A stretch of DNA of 64,000 nt from Vibrio sp. SCSIO 43136 (lineage in GTDB: Bacteria > Pseudomonadota > Gammaproteobacteria > Enterobacterales > Vibrionaceae): contig NZ_CP071849.1 in NCBI RefSeq assembly GCF_023716565.1, positions 1,736,001 to 1,800,000 on the forward strand, written 5' to 3'. The notes under the pieces were generated by a model, which had not been told where the DNA came from, searched no databases, and saw only the letters and a list, made by a program, of their open reading frames with translations. Position numbers and translations under genes: made by a program. Shown piece after piece: positions 52,825 through 63,015 of this stretch (its first letter is position 1; every line of letters begins with the position of its first letter).

Positions 52825-54939
52825 ATGCAAGATCCTTTGCTTAATGCATTGGTGTATGTAAGTCGCTATTACGGCTTATCTAATTCACCAGAAGCTCTGA
52901 TAAACGGTTTGCCATTAGCCGATGGCAAACTTACCCCGTTTCTTTTCCCACGCTCGGCCGAGCGCGCTGGGCTTGTTGCCCGTGAAAATCGTGCCAGTTT
53001 TGAGGCTATTCCTGAATTAGTTCTACCTGCGGTATTAATGCTAAAAGGTGGTGATGCTTGCGTACTGGTGAGTGTCAATCAAGAATCTGGAGAGGCGGAA
53101 GTCGTTACCAGCGACTCCCACATGATGCCAGTATCGCTACCTCTAGAAGAGCTGCAAAGCCAATACACTGGCCGCTACTTTCTGGTGAAAAAGCAGTTTC
53201 GCTATGATGAGCGCTCACCCGAGGTACTGAAAAACCGTGATGGCCACTGGTTTTGGAGCACATTATTTGAGTCTAAGCACATCTATCGAGATGTATTTAT
53301 CGCCTCAATTTTGATCAACTTATTTGCCATCGCAACGCCGATGTTTACCCGCTTGGTCTACGACAAAGTCGTGCCAAACCTTGCGTTTGAGTCCTTGTGG
53401 GTACTGGCTTCTGGTATTGTGGTAGTGTTTGTCTTCGACCTGATCCTTAAAATGCTGCGCAGCTATTTTATCGATGTGGCGGGCAAAAAATCCGACATAC
53501 TGGTCTCCTCTAAGCTGTTCTCAAAAGTGATGGGAATCCGTATGGAGGCTCGTCCGCCTTCTGTCGGTGCGTTTGCAAGACACCTACAAGAGTTTGAGTC
53601 CATCCGAGAGTTCTTTACCTCGGCGACCATTAGCTCACTGATTGATTTGCCGTTTGCGATTCTCTTCTTGGTAGTGATCTGGCTGGTGGCAGGCCCTATT
53701 GTGGTGGTGCCTATTGTAGGTATTTTGATCCTCATCATTCACTCGATGCTGATCCAAGCCCCGCTAAGAAAGAGCATTGAAGAGGGGTCGCGCCTCGCTT
53801 CGCAGAAATACGCTAACTTAATTGAGAGTATCTCTGGCCTTGAGACAGTGAAAGCATTTGGTGCCCAGAGCCAGTTCCAGTATCGCTGGGAAGAGGCCGT
53901 GGCACACATGTCGAACTGGAACATCAAAACTCGCCGCATCACCGACTCGATCCAAAATTCCGCAGGCTTCATCCAGCAGGCGTCGAGCATTGGCATGATC
54001 ATCGTTGGGGTCTACCTCATCGCACAAGGCGATCTAACAATGGGCGGCTTGATTGCAGCAACGATGCTCAGCAGCCGTGCTGTGGGCCCACTGGTGCAAA
54101 TGTCACTGCTATCCACTCGCTATAACCAAGCCAAATCCGCCATGACGATTATCGAGCAGATCATGGAAATGCCGGATGAACAAACCGAAGGCAAACGCTA
54201 CATTCATCGCCCGGTTATCCAAGGCAAGATTGAGCTCGACCGAGTGACATTTAACTACCCTGACAGTGAACTTGCAGCGATTCGCGACGTCAGCTTCACC
54301 ATAGAACCTGGGGAGAAAGTGGCGATAATCGGTCGTATCGGCTCGGGTAAAACCACCCTTGAACGCTTGATCATGGGGCTCTATCAGCCAACCCAAGGCT
54401 CGGTACGCATCGATGATACCGACATTAATCAGCTTCACTACGTCGATGTACGTCGCAACGTGGGGTGTGTGCCTCAAGATGTCACCCTGTTCTATGGCTC
54501 AATTCGAGACAACATTACCTTGGGCCAGACTCTAGTCGACGACAGAGAAGTACTCGATGCCGCCAACCGTTCTGGAGTGACTGTCTTTACCCAGCAAGAT
54601 CCAGCTGGCCTTGAGCGACAAGTTGGCGAAGGTGGTGGCTTGCTCTCTGGTGGACAACGACAAGCAGTCGCCATTGCAAGGGCGATGATTGGACGCCCAC
54701 CGGTACTTTTGATGGATGAACCCACCAGCTCGATGGATAACCGCTCAGAGCTACACATTAAGCACCAGTTGGCGAACCTTAAGCAGAGTGAAACCCTTAT
54801 CCTGATCACTCACAAAACCTCGATGCTTGATGTCGTGGACCGAGTCATCGTCATGGAAAAAGGCGCGGTGCTTGCCGATGGTCCTAAAGAGCAAGTTCTC
54901 AACGACCTTAAACAAGGCCGCGTTAGGGCAGTAAATTGA
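52825..54939 (+). CDS. lapB: type I secretion ABC transporter LapB
   Basis: A 704-residue transporter. The N-terminal C39-like domain (about 1-130) lacks the catalytic Cys (YGLSNSPEAL), as expected of RTX/adhesin exporters. Six membrane helices follow (about 155-430). The ATPase has Walker A GRIGSGKT, signature LLSGGQRQAV and Walker B VLLMDEPTSS. It exports the adhesin controlled by LapG/LapD. It follows lapD by 11 bases and ends at a strong terminator. Confidence 0.92.
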   Translation: MQDPLLNALVYVSRYYGLSNSPEALINGLPLADGKLTPFLFPRSAERAGLVARENRASFEAIPELVLPAVLMLKGGDACVLVSVNQESGEAEVVTSDSHMMPVSLPLEELQSQYTGRYFLVKKQFRYDERSPEVLKNRDGHWFWSTLFESKHIYRDVFIASILINLFAIATPMFTRLVYDKVVPNLAFESLWVLASGIVVVFVFDLILKMLRSYFIDVAGKKSDILVSSKLFSKVMGIRMEARPPSVGAFARHLQEFESIREFFTSATISSLIDLPFAILFLVVIWLVAGPIVVVPIVGILILIIHSMLIQAPLRKSIEEGSRLASQKYANLIESISGLETVKAFGAQSQFQYRWEEAVAHMSNWNIKTRRITDSIQNSAGFIQQASSIGMIIVGVYLIAQGDLTMGGLIAATMLSSRAVGPLVQMSLLSTRYNQAKSAMTIIEQIMEMPDEQTEGKRYIHRPVIQGKIELDRVTFNYPDSELAAIRDVSFTIEPGEKVAIIGRIGSGKTTLERLIMGLYQPTQGSVRIDDTDINQLHYVDVRRNVGCVPQDVTLFYGSIRDNITLGQTLVDDREVLDAANRSGVTVFTQQDPAGLERQVGEGGGLLSGGQRQAVAIARAMIGRPPVLLMDEPTSSMDNRSELHIKHQLANLKQSETLILITHKTSMLDVVDRVIVMEKGAVLADGPKEQVLNDLKQGRVRAVN

Positions 54940-54957
54940 CCCAATATTGTTATCATC

Positions 54958-54985
54958 AAGCCAGCGTTCATCGCTGGCTTTTTTA
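54958..54985 (+). terminator. terminator of the lap operon
   Basis: AAGCCAGCG, a TTCAT loop, CGCTGGCTT and TTTTT. Confidence 0.9.
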
Positions 54986-55038
54986 TGGGTTAAAACTGCT
55001 ACGCTTAAAGCTGTGATTGGTTACTAAAGAGAAATATC

Positions 55039-55410
55039 ATGGAGCTAGGTGCGCACTCTATTAGTCTGACAGTCAAAGACTTGGCTGTTTCTAAACAGTT
55101 TTATACTCAATTGGGCTTTGAAGTCACAGGGGGGGATGAGAGCCAGAATTGGCTGATCTTAAAAAACGGGTCATGTGTGATCGGGTTATTCCAAGGCATG
55201 TTTGAAAAAAACATCTTAACCTTCAACCCTGGCTGGAATAACAATGCCGAGATGATAGACCCTTTCACCGACGTGCGAGAGTTAGAAAAAGAACTGATCC
55301 AGAGAGGCTTAAACTTAGATCAAGGCACAGATCCTCAATCGACTGGACCTGCCAGCATCATGCTCACTGACCCAGATGGTAACCCTATTTTGATTGACCA
55401 GCACCGCTAG
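55039..55410 (+). CDS. VOC-family (glyoxalase-like) protein
   Basis: A 123-residue protein with one vicinal-oxygen-chelate fold in two beta-alpha-beta units ([23 protein letters not shown]; later [15 protein letters not shown]). Members bind a metal and act as glyoxalases, dioxygenases or resistance proteins; the specific role is unknown. AAAGAGAA precedes the start. The 3' end overlaps the convergent DUF342 gene by four bases. Confidence 0.85.
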   Translation: MELGAHSISLTVKDLAVSKQFYTQLGFEVTGGDESQNWLILKNGSCVIGLFQGMFEKNILTFNPGWNNNAEMIDPFTDVRELEKELIQRGLNLDQGTDPQSTGPASIMLTDPDGNPILIDQHR

Positions 55411-57065
55411 CCCATATAGGCATTCACTTCGATTTCGTAGTGATTGAAAGTGATTTGAGAAGGCCCATGCATGCGCTTGGTTGAGGTCGATTCATCCCCA
55501 TAAGAGATGGTCACTTTAGGATGCAGTTTGTTTTTGACAATGATAACGCTGGCTTCAAGCATTTGCTCAAACTCTTGCTCGACCATCTCAAGCTTTTTCT
55601 TGGCCTTAGACAACTTAGTATTGGTCTGCTTTTTCAGCTCCATGATCTCATCGATCATCTCTTGAGTGCGTTCCTTTTTCGGTGTTTTCGCCAACTCCAT
55701 CTCTGCGCGAACCACCGTCATGGTATCTTCTTGGGCGACAGTATAAGACTGTTTAAGGTTTTCTATCCCCTGGCGATACTTGTTATAGCGAGCGCAAGCT
55801 TCAACTTCAGTCGCAGTCCCACCTTCAGCCCCTAAGTTGATACAGGTGATTTTACCGCCGACCTGAATCGTGCCACCACTTAAAGTGCCCTGTTTACCGA
55901 CCCCATCATCAACGACCAAATCGCCACCACAGCGCACTTCGCTCTGCAGGCAGTGAATGGCCATATTGATATCATCATGAGCTTGTACTTTGGCGTACTG
56001 AGCGTATTTGGTTGTGATGGTGCCCCCAGAGCGAACAACACACGCCACCTCTTCATCATCTTGTACCGGTCGGCCAATGATGCCCTTTGCGACATTAATG
56101 TCCCCGTGGGCTTGCACATCTGCGGATTCAATAAAGCCACCAACGGTTACAGAACCCGTCGCCAGCACTTTCATGCCTGGTTCAACGTCTCCATTGATCA
56201 CTACACTGCCTTTAAACTTGATATGACCAGTGGACACATCCACTTTTTTAAGCACCAGAGCGTTATCCACTTCGACCGTGTTATCTTTAATGATTGGCAT
56301 GCCCGATACCGCAGCCACCAGCAAGGTCGGATCTTGCTTGGAGATTTTAGAGCCTTTGGCTTCTTTAAAGAGCTTCTCTGTACCTGGATTAGGAGGGATC
56401 ACTTTACCGGTGACAGTATAGCCTGGAGTGCCTTTTGTAGCAGGGATGCGACGCATGATCGCTTCTCCCTCTTCAACCGTAATCGTCTCACCAAGGTTTC
56501 TCATATCGACCTTGTGGGTGACATTATTGATCTCTTGAGGTTTAAGAATGCGGCTATTGATATCAGGAACAAGTGGCTTGAATTGAGTATCCTTGCCATC
56601 GACGGCATTTTTTCCCACAGCGACGGCTTGAATGAACTCTTCACCTGCGGAGACGCGTTGGCTCATAGCCAGCACTTTCTTTAGAGCAAGCTTATTGATG
56701 CCTTTTTTAACTTTACCTTTGGCGAGCGCTTCGACAATTTCACCGCCACTCAAACCGCGGCCACCGTAAGCCCCTTTCACCACCATTTTGGCGATCATGT
56801 CATGGTCTTCGAGCACAACGTCAACGGAAGCGTTTTTGCGAAAAGCAATATCTACGCCTTGAAAAGCTTCTTTCTTGCCTTCTTTAGCAAAGAAGATAAA
56901 AGACTGGACGGCGGTATCGTCAATAAAAAAGCTTTTGACACCAAGCTCCGCAAGCGCACGCTCTAGGCCTGTAGAGTCGAACTCATTCGACATCATGCTG
57001 CTTGTTGGTAACTTAGCTGTTACTGTCTTTTCATCTTGTGAAAGATGGACGAATTCGCTCCACAT
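55407..57065 (-). CDS. FapA/DUF342 family protein
   Basis: A 552-residue cytoplasmic protein. The N-terminal FapA domain (about 60-250; [36 protein letters not shown]) is followed by right-handed beta-helix-like polar repeats ([38 protein letters not shown]) and a coiled coil (about 425-505). FapA-type proteins scaffold flagellar or chemotaxis-related assemblies; its place beside the chemotaxis cluster fits. The function here is inferred. Confidence 0.85.
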   Translation of the reverse strand: MWSEFVHLSQDEKTVTAKLPTSSMMSNEFDSTGLERALAELGVKSFFIDDTAVQSFIFFAKEGKKEAFQGVDIAFRKNASVDVVLEDHDMIAKMVVKGAYGGRGLSGGEIVEALAKGKVKKGINKLALKKVLAMSQRVSAGEEFIQAVAVGKNAVDGKDTQFKPLVPDINSRILKPQEINNVTHKVDMRNLGETITVEEGEAIMRRIPATKGTPGYTVTGKVIPPNPGTEKLFKEAKGSKISKQDPTLLVAAVSGMPIIKDNTVEVDNALVLKKVDVSTGHIKFKGSVVINGDVEPGMKVLATGSVTVGGFIESADVQAHGDINVAKGIIGRPVQDDEEVACVVRSGGTITTKYAQYAKVQAHDDINMAIHCLQSEVRCGGDLVVDDGVGKQGTLSGGTIQVGGKITCINLGAEGGTATEVEACARYNKYRQGIENLKQSYTVAQEDTMTVVRAEMELAKTPKKERTQEMIDEIMELKKQTNTKLSKAKKKLEMVEQEFEQMLEASVIIVKNKLHPKVTISYGDESTSTKRMHGPSQITFNHYEIEVNAYMG

Positions 57066-57268
57066 AGTCTCCGCTCTACTAATACAACTTGGGATCAGTG
57101 TATCGAAATCCGTGTGAATTACGGAAAAATTCTTTTGAAATTCTGACTGGGTTCAAGGATATGAATTTACACTGTAAACGGCCTCGCAGCTTTTACCTTA
57201 TAAGCTCACCAAAACCCCAACATAGCTCACAATTCAAACAATAACCCGTTTTTATTTTATTTATCAGC

Positions 57269-58933
57269 TCAGTGGTGCAGACGATAAACCGCCGTTACTT
57301 TTCGCCCTTGATCTGAATACTCCAAGGATTCACACAGCTCAGACACCAGAACAATACCTCGACCGTGAGACGAGTTATCATCAGACATATTAAGCTTTTC
57401 GTAGTCAAAACCATCACCAGTGTGGAACACCTCTGAAGTAAACATTTGACTGGCTGGCTCAAATTGAAAATCGATATTCAAACAGGCATTTTCTTCTAAC
57501 GCATTCAAACGCTCTTCTCTGAGTTGATAATAAGTGAAGAAGCCTTCTTCATCATCTTTGAGCTTAGAGTCAAGACCGAGCAAGCCGTGGTCAATGGCAT
57601 TCGCAAGCAGCTCCGAAAGCACAGTACAAATCAAGTCGAGGTTCTGTCCTCCGGAAATGGTACCGGTCAAGAAGTGGCGCACCTCTGCCATGATATTGGC
57701 CTCAGTCAGTACTTGTTTGTTAAAGGATAAACTTGAACGGATCGGCACACTGCTTACAAACGGCTTGTCCATCTCATGCAGCTCTGGCTGCTGATTGGTC
57801 ACAGGAAACGTCATGGTCAACACGGAAAGGTCATCATGCTGCTCTGGTCGGCCCGCAAAACCGTTTACCGACTCAATGATCGAAGGGATTAATTGCCCAC
57901 CTTGTTCAAGTACCTTAATTAAACGCTCTTCACCAAACTGCTCTCCTGATGCGGTGCTCGCTTCCGTCACTCCATCGGTGTAGCACACTATGGTTTGGCC
58001 TGGCTCAAGGTGCAACTTGAGCATATTGGTTTCAAACTCACCAGTTGCAAGCACCCCCAATGGCATGTGCTGAGACGTGAGTCGATTTACAATATTTCCA
58101 TCTTTATCGAGAATGAACCCATCGGGTAAGCCTCCGCCCCACCACGTAACATCTTGACCATTGGCACTGATTTCAAAAACGCTAGCCGCTAGCATCATGC
58201 CTAATGGTAAAAAGCGACATAACGAGTTATTGATCTCGGTGACGATCTCTCCCAAAGCTAATCCTTTGGCAGCCATCGAGAAGAAAGCACGTGTTGCAGG
58301 GATGGTCGAAATCGCCGCAGGTAACCCGTGACCCGTCGCATCAGCAATCATCACGTAGGCACCGCCTTGAGGGCGGTTCGCTTGCACAATCAGATCACCA
58401 TTAAACACGGTAGACGGGTTAGAGACGAAATCAATGCCGTCGATGGTTTGCGTCATCTCTTCAATCAAGTTAGTGAAAATTGATTCAGAGATAGAGTAGT
58501 CATACTTCACTTGCTCATGGAAGTGGCTCAGCTCATCACGCTGGCGAGTTACCTCACTGTGAATTTTTGCGATGCGATAGTGGGCTTGAACCTTAGCCAG
58601 CAGCGTGCTGCGCCCAACGGGTTTGAGGATAAAATCATCCCCGTAGAACAGACAGCGACCAAACGAATCCCTGTCATCCAGCACAGTTAAAAAGATGATT
58701 GGAATATGCGCATTAGGAAACGCACTGCGGATCTCTTTGGCGGTGGTAAAACCATCTTTGATTGGCATCATAACGTCCATCAAGATCACATCAGGTAACG
58801 TCTCTAGCTCATTTAGATAGTCGACAACCCCAACCCCATTCTCAAACATTTCTATTTCTGCGCCGAGATCCGACAGCATATATCGGAACATCTCACGGTT
58901 GGTTTTTTGGTCTTCAACAATCACTATGCGCAT
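57269..58933 (-). CDS. response regulator with PP2C-type phosphatase and anti-sigma-like kinase domains
   Basis: A 554-residue three-domain protein. The receiver has Asp in VILMDVMMPIKDG (about residue 52) and Lys in FILKPVG. A SpoIIE/RsbU phosphatase follows (IADATGHGLPAAI metal-binding Asp, later CYTDGVTEA). A C-terminal HATPase resembles RsbW/SpoIIAB (SELLANAIDHGL, SSHGRGIVLVSEL). It would control the phosphorylation state of the STAS protein encoded just upstream. It is last in the leftward chemotaxis operon. Confidence 0.9.
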   Translation of the reverse strand: MRIVIVEDQKTNREMFRYMLSDLGAEIEMFENGVGVVDYLNELETLPDVILMDVMMPIKDGFTTAKEIRSAFPNAHIPIIFLTVLDDRDSFGRCLFYGDDFILKPVGRSTLLAKVQAHYRIAKIHSEVTRQRDELSHFHEQVKYDYSISESIFTNLIEEMTQTIDGIDFVSNPSTVFNGDLIVQANRPQGGAYVMIADATGHGLPAAISTIPATRAFFSMAAKGLALGEIVTEINNSLCRFLPLGMMLAASVFEISANGQDVTWWGGGLPDGFILDKDGNIVNRLTSQHMPLGVLATGEFETNMLKLHLEPGQTIVCYTDGVTEASTASGEQFGEERLIKVLEQGGQLIPSIIESVNGFAGRPEQHDDLSVLTMTFPVTNQQPELHEMDKPFVSSVPIRSSLSFNKQVLTEANIMAEVRHFLTGTISGGQNLDLICTVLSELLANAIDHGLLGLDSKLKDDEEGFFTYYQLREERLNALEENACLNIDFQFEPASQMFTSEVFHTGDGFDYEKLNMSDDNSSHGRGIVLVSELCESLEYSDQGRKVTAVYRLHH

Positions 58934-58982
58934 AAAATCACACCCTGCCTGTGGCTAAATTTCGGTTGGAAATAGGAAACAG

Positions 58983-59282
58983 TTACTCGATAGAGAACTT
59001 CTTGTCGAAACGAGAAATCAGGAGGATTTTCTTCACTTGCGGCATACTGTTGGTAATGGCGATATCACCGTCCTTTTGGCCTAAGTATTTGTGCATATTG
59101 AGCAACATCCCTAAGCCCGCACTATCTATGTAATCGACTTTACGAAAGTCGACGGTAAAGGAGTATCCTTTTTGCTCATAGTAACTTTGGCGAAATTCGT
59201 GAACGAGATTAAAACCAAACGCCCCTTCCACTGAGATGACGACTTTACGTTGATTAGTATCTACTTCTGCATTTACTGACAT
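58983..59282 (-). CDS. STAS-domain anti-sigma-factor antagonist-like protein
   Basis: A 99-residue SpoIIAA/RsbV-like protein. The phosphorylatable Ser is in VDYIDSAGLGMLL (about residue 56). It is a probable partner of the PP2C/HATPase regulator downstream, forming a partner-switching module embedded in the chemotaxis operon. Confidence 0.9.
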   Translation of the reverse strand: MSVNAEVDTNQRKVVISVEGAFGFNLVHEFRQSYYEQKGYSFTVDFRKVDYIDSAGLGMLLNMHKYLGQKDGDIAITNSMPQVKKILLISRFDKKFSIE

Positions 59283-59291
59283 AATTTTTCC

Positions 59292-60443
59292 CTAAAATAG
59301 TTCTACTTCGCCTTCTTCAATATTAGACTGCTGAGCAGCAGCCTCTCCTCGTTGATTCACTTTTGTGATCAGCTCATCGATTTGCTCTACAAACTGGTCG
59401 GAATCTATTGTCTTATTGCGATATGCCTGGATAAATGCGGCGACTTCCTCTAACACCAAGACACTTTTCATCGCATGCTCACCTTGCTGGCTAACAATAT
59501 CGGCAAACTGTAGTGCGCGAATGCCATTGCCTACTTTAAGCGAAATTTCCGCACCCATTTGTGACAGTTTTTCGATTTCTTCTTTAATTTCAACGTTTAC
59601 CTGTTTAACACCTTGCAGCATATCCTCAACTTGGTCTTTGGATTCGATGGCTACTGTCATATCGATTGAGGCAATTTCACCAACCATATTGTTCGCTTCT
59701 TTAATCGTACTTTGCGCCACGTTGATTTCATTTTGAATTTGGTCATTAAGCTCTTCAGCTTTGTGAGACAGCACGCGAACTTCATTGGCGACCACAGCAA
59801 AACCTTTACCCGCATCCCCTGCTCTTGCCGCTTCAATCGCCGCATTTAACGCCAACAAGTTGGTTTGATCAGACAAGCCACGAACTTGCGCTAACAGACG
59901 AAAGACGTTATCAAGCTTGGCTGACATGTCATGAATACTGTGCACCGCAGAGATGCTTCGCTCAGAAACATCAATCAAGATTTGAATATATTGGTTAATA
60001 ATGTGCTCAGTGCGCGGTAGCACTTGGGACAAACTGTAGGTACTGTCTTGATTGGCAAGCAAGTTATTCACTAACTGCTCAGAAACTTGGTTTTGCTGCT
60101 GTGAGAGCTCCTGCAAACCAAAAAAACTGTTGTTAAGTGTCTCAATGGACTCGTTGGTCACCGCTCTTTGATTTTCAAGCGACTCTTGCAAGTTCGAACT
60201 TTCTTTATCAATGACGGTTTGCAGCCCCTGTAAACGGGTATCTTTTTGCTCCTGACTCGCTTTATGCTCTTTTTTCGCTTCTGAGTGAACCTTAACCACT
60301 CTATGTTGCAGCGCCCAAGGCAAGCCGCAGGCAAGCACCACAAATGCAATCGCCCAAGATCCATCCATCAAGCCAGCCGCTATCAGTAACAACAGCTGGC
60401 TCATCATTACCATAACGACTCTTTGAGTACTGGTTTTAATCAT
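59292..60443 (-). CDS. methyl-accepting chemotaxis protein without a periplasmic sensor
   Basis: A 383-residue protein. Two N-terminal helices (about 10-45) are separated by only a few residues, so there is no periplasmic domain. A coiled coil and an MCP signalling hairpin follow ([49 protein letters not shown]). It probably senses an intracellular or membrane state. The protein is shorter than typical MCPs and lacks most methylation helices. Confidence 0.88.
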   Translation of the reverse strand: MIKTSTQRVVMVMMSQLLLLIAAGLMDGSWAIAFVVLACGLPWALQHRVVKVHSEAKKEHKASQEQKDTRLQGLQTVIDKESSNLQESLENQRAVTNESIETLNNSFFGLQELSQQQNQVSEQLVNNLLANQDSTYSLSQVLPRTEHIINQYIQILIDVSERSISAVHSIHDMSAKLDNVFRLLAQVRGLSDQTNLLALNAAIEAARAGDAGKGFAVVANEVRVLSHKAEELNDQIQNEINVAQSTIKEANNMVGEIASIDMTVAIESKDQVEDMLQGVKQVNVEIKEEIEKLSQMGAEISLKVGNGIRALQFADIVSQQGEHAMKSVLVLEEVAAFIQAYRNKTIDSDQFVEQIDELITKVNQRGEAAAQQSNIEEGEVELF

Positions 60444-60473
60444 CCTTATCTCCTAGCCACTGTCTTATTAGAT

Positions 60474-61508
60474 TTATTTTGTTAAAGACTGACAGATCAC
60501 TTTCGCTATTTTGTCTAAGGGAACAATACTTTGCGCCGCTCCCGTCTCCGCTGCCACCCTCGGCATGCCATACACCACCGATGACTTTTCATCTTGGGCT
60601 AAAGTAAAAGCCCCCTGTTTTTTCATGCTGAACATGCCTTTTGCACCGTCGCTGCCCATGCCAGTTAAAATAGCGCCAACCGATTTTCCACCGCACACTT
60701 CCGCCACCGCCTCAAACATCACATCGACTGACGGTTTATGGCGGTTCACGGGAGCACTATCATCCAAACAGCCATATAACTGTGCACCTCGCTTGACCAC
60801 CACCAGGTGCTTATCTCCTGGAGCAACATAAGCGTGGCCAACCTTTAATGGTGTATCGTTTTGCGTCACTTCGGTAACCGTTAGACTTGATGAGTCATTC
60901 AGCCGCTGAGCAAACGAGGCCGAGAATAATGCGCTGATATGCTGAGTAATGACAATCGGTGGTAAGTTATCAGGTAATGACGACAGCACATGACGCACCG
61001 CTTCTGTGCCGCCTGTTGATGCCCCAATGGCAATCACTTGGCAATCTTTGGTAGCCGATGCTCTTTCAATGACGCTTGGCGGTTTGCTAGGCTCTTGATC
61101 AACATTTGCCCCCGCCGCCATTTTGATCTTGTCTGTGACCGATTTTCGGTAAGCGATCATTTCCCCTGGATCATGAATTGCGGGCTTGGGAAAGTAGTCC
61201 ACTGCACCAATCTCAAGTGCCTGCAGCGTGACATCCGCTCCATGCTGAGTGAGGGTTGAAATCATCACCACTGGCATAGGACGTAAACGCATCAGATTTT
61301 TCAGAAACTGCACCCCATTCATTTTGGGCATTTCAATATCTAGAGTGAGCACATCCGGGTTGTGCTGCTTAATAAGTTCCCGAGCTTGATAAGGGTCTTC
61401 CGCAGCAGCAACCACCATCAGTTTGGGGTCTGAGTTGATGATCTCAGATAAGAGCGCTCGAAATACCGGGGAGTCATCCACCACCATTACTTTGATTTTT
61501 TGTGTCAT
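60474..61508 (-). CDS. cheB: protein-glutamate methylesterase CheB
   Basis: A 344-residue two-domain protein. Receiver: [10 protein letters not shown] and phospho-Asp in [13 protein letters not shown] (about 56). Methylesterase: Ser in [11 protein letters not shown], His in VITQHIS, Asp in [13 protein letters not shown]. It removes methyl groups from chemoreceptors. The start overlaps the cheD stop by one base. Confidence 0.95.
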   Translation of the reverse strand: MTQKIKVMVVDDSPVFRALLSEIINSDPKLMVVAAAEDPYQARELIKQHNPDVLTLDIEMPKMNGVQFLKNLMRLRPMPVVMISTLTQHGADVTLQALEIGAVDYFPKPAIHDPGEMIAYRKSVTDKIKMAAGANVDQEPSKPPSVIERASATKDCQVIAIGASTGGTEAVRHVLSSLPDNLPPIVITQHISALFSASFAQRLNDSSSLTVTEVTQNDTPLKVGHAYVAPGDKHLVVVKRGAQLYGCLDDSAPVNRHKPSVDVMFEAVAEVCGGKSVGAILTGMGSDGAKGMFSMKKQGAFTLAQDEKSSVVYGMPRVAAETGAAQSIVPLDKIAKVICQSLTK

Positions 61509-62149
61509 CAGAATAGCTCCACATCGTCATCGTGAGGGCGATGGCTCTCCACATCCAAGCGTTTGGCGTATTCGTCTTCACGCTGACGAACCTGTTTCAC
61601 CTCTGCAAATCGAATTCGTTTTACCCAAGCCCTGCCTGTCAATGGATCGAACATCACTTTGCGCGCATCGAGCCCACCTAAGCACTGCGACTGCACGTCT
61701 AAATGTTCTTCATGGGCATAATTAAGAGCAAACTCTATATTCTTCTCACCAATCAATGCCGTTTTCCCAAGCATCTGCGCCCCACCAAATAACTTTAGAT
61801 GCAAGCGATCGCGCGACGCTCCACCAGCAAGCAGTTGGTTGATTAGCATTTCCATGGCATTGTTGCCATATCGTGACGCCGTCGAGACGATTTCGGTTGG
61901 GTGCCAGTGCTCTAGGTCATACTTACTATCAAATGGAAGTAAAAAGTGATTCATACCGCCAATAGGCACTTGGTCATCCCACATGCACGCAGCAATGCAA
62001 GAACCTAGTCCAGTACAAATCAACTCATCCTCGGTGGTGGTGTAAACACCACCCGGCATCACTTTCACCATATGGCGGCTAAAGGTAGAGTTGTAAAAAC
62101 GACTGAATCTATCTGCGTGGCTTTTCATCCTTTGTTGTAAACCTTTCAT
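61508..62149 (-). CDS. cheD: chemoreceptor glutamine deamidase CheD
   Basis: A 213-residue protein with the CheD core [11 protein letters not shown] (catalytic Cys) and [10 protein letters not shown] (catalytic His), then KLFGGAQML. It deamidates receptor glutamines. It lies between cheR and cheB with gaps of eight bases and a one-base overlap. Confidence 0.93.
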   Translation of the reverse strand: MKGLQQRMKSHADRFSRFYNSTFSRHMVKVMPGGVYTTTEDELICTGLGSCIAACMWDDQVPIGGMNHFLLPFDSKYDLEHWHPTEIVSTASRYGNNAMEMLINQLLAGGASRDRLHLKLFGGAQMLGKTALIGEKNIEFALNYAHEEHLDVQSQCLGGLDARKVMFDPLTGRAWVKRIRFAEVKQVRQREDEYAKRLDVESHRPHDDDVELF

Positions 62150-62157
62150 AAGTCACC

Positions 62158-63015
62158 CTAAAGTTTCATGTAGATGGTGTGACCTAAGTGACGAAACAGG
62201 TCGGTTCGACTGCCCACGCTTTCTGAGTGGCCAATAAATAGAGTGCCATCGGGCGTCAGGTGGTCATAAAAACGCGCAATCAGCCGCTCTTGAGTGGGCT
62301 TATCAAAATAGATCATCACATTGCGGCAAGAGATCAGGTCAAACTTCTGCTTCATCGGCCAATCATCGAGCAGATTCAATTGCCTGAAACTTATCAGCTG
62401 TTGCAGCGAGTTTTTAATTTTTAGGTGTCCAGATTTATCGCCCTTACCCTTCAAAAATCCTGTCTTGAGATAAGTTGCTGGAATACTGGTTTGTTGCTCA
62501 ATGTCGTAAACACCATTCTGTGCTTTTGCCAATACTTTGGTGTCGAGATCCGTTGCTAGCAGCTTCAAATCCAGTTTGCTGAGAATGCCGGTAGAGGCAA
62601 GCATGGAGATATAGCTGTATGGCTCTTCACCTGTAGAGCAGCCCGCCGACCAAATCCGAACCGGCTTTCCTGCCTGTTGCCATTTCGGCACCAGTACTTG
62701 CTCAACGTAATCGAAATGGTGCAACTCGCGAAAGAAATGCGTTTTGTTGGTTGTAATGGAATTTATAAAATTAACCTTTTCCTCATCATCCACTTCAAGA
62801 AGCTCACGATATTGGGAAAAAGCTTGCATACGATGTTGGCGCAGTAGGCGACTGATGCGCCCATACACCATGGTCTTTTTCTTATCAGAGAGAAAGATCC
62901 CAACGTTTTTATGCACAAACCATTGAATGAATTTGAAGTCACTTTCGGTAACTTCAAACTCACGCCCTTCCAGTGCATCTTGAGATGTCGCTCTTTGGTC
63001 TAGAACTCTTCCCAT
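62158..63015 (-). CDS. cheR: chemotaxis methyltransferase CheR
   Basis: A 285-residue SAM-dependent methyltransferase. The N-terminal CheR helices ([18 protein letters not shown]) precede the SAM-binding [14 protein letters not shown] and a late [14 protein letters not shown]. It methylates receptor glutamates. It overlaps the upstream MCP gene by 16 bases. Confidence 0.95.
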   Translation of the reverse strand: MGRVLDQRATSQDALEGREFEVTESDFKFIQWFVHKNVGIFLSDKKKTMVYGRISRLLRQHRMQAFSQYRELLEVDDEEKVNFINSITTNKTHFFRELHHFDYVEQVLVPKWQQAGKPVRIWSAGCSTGEEPYSYISMLASTGILSKLDLKLLATDLDTKVLAKAQNGVYDIEQQTSIPATYLKTGFLKGKGDKSGHLKIKNSLQQLISFRQLNLLDDWPMKQKFDLISCRNVMIYFDKPTQERLIARFYDHLTPDGTLFIGHSESVGSRTDLFRHLGHTIYMKL

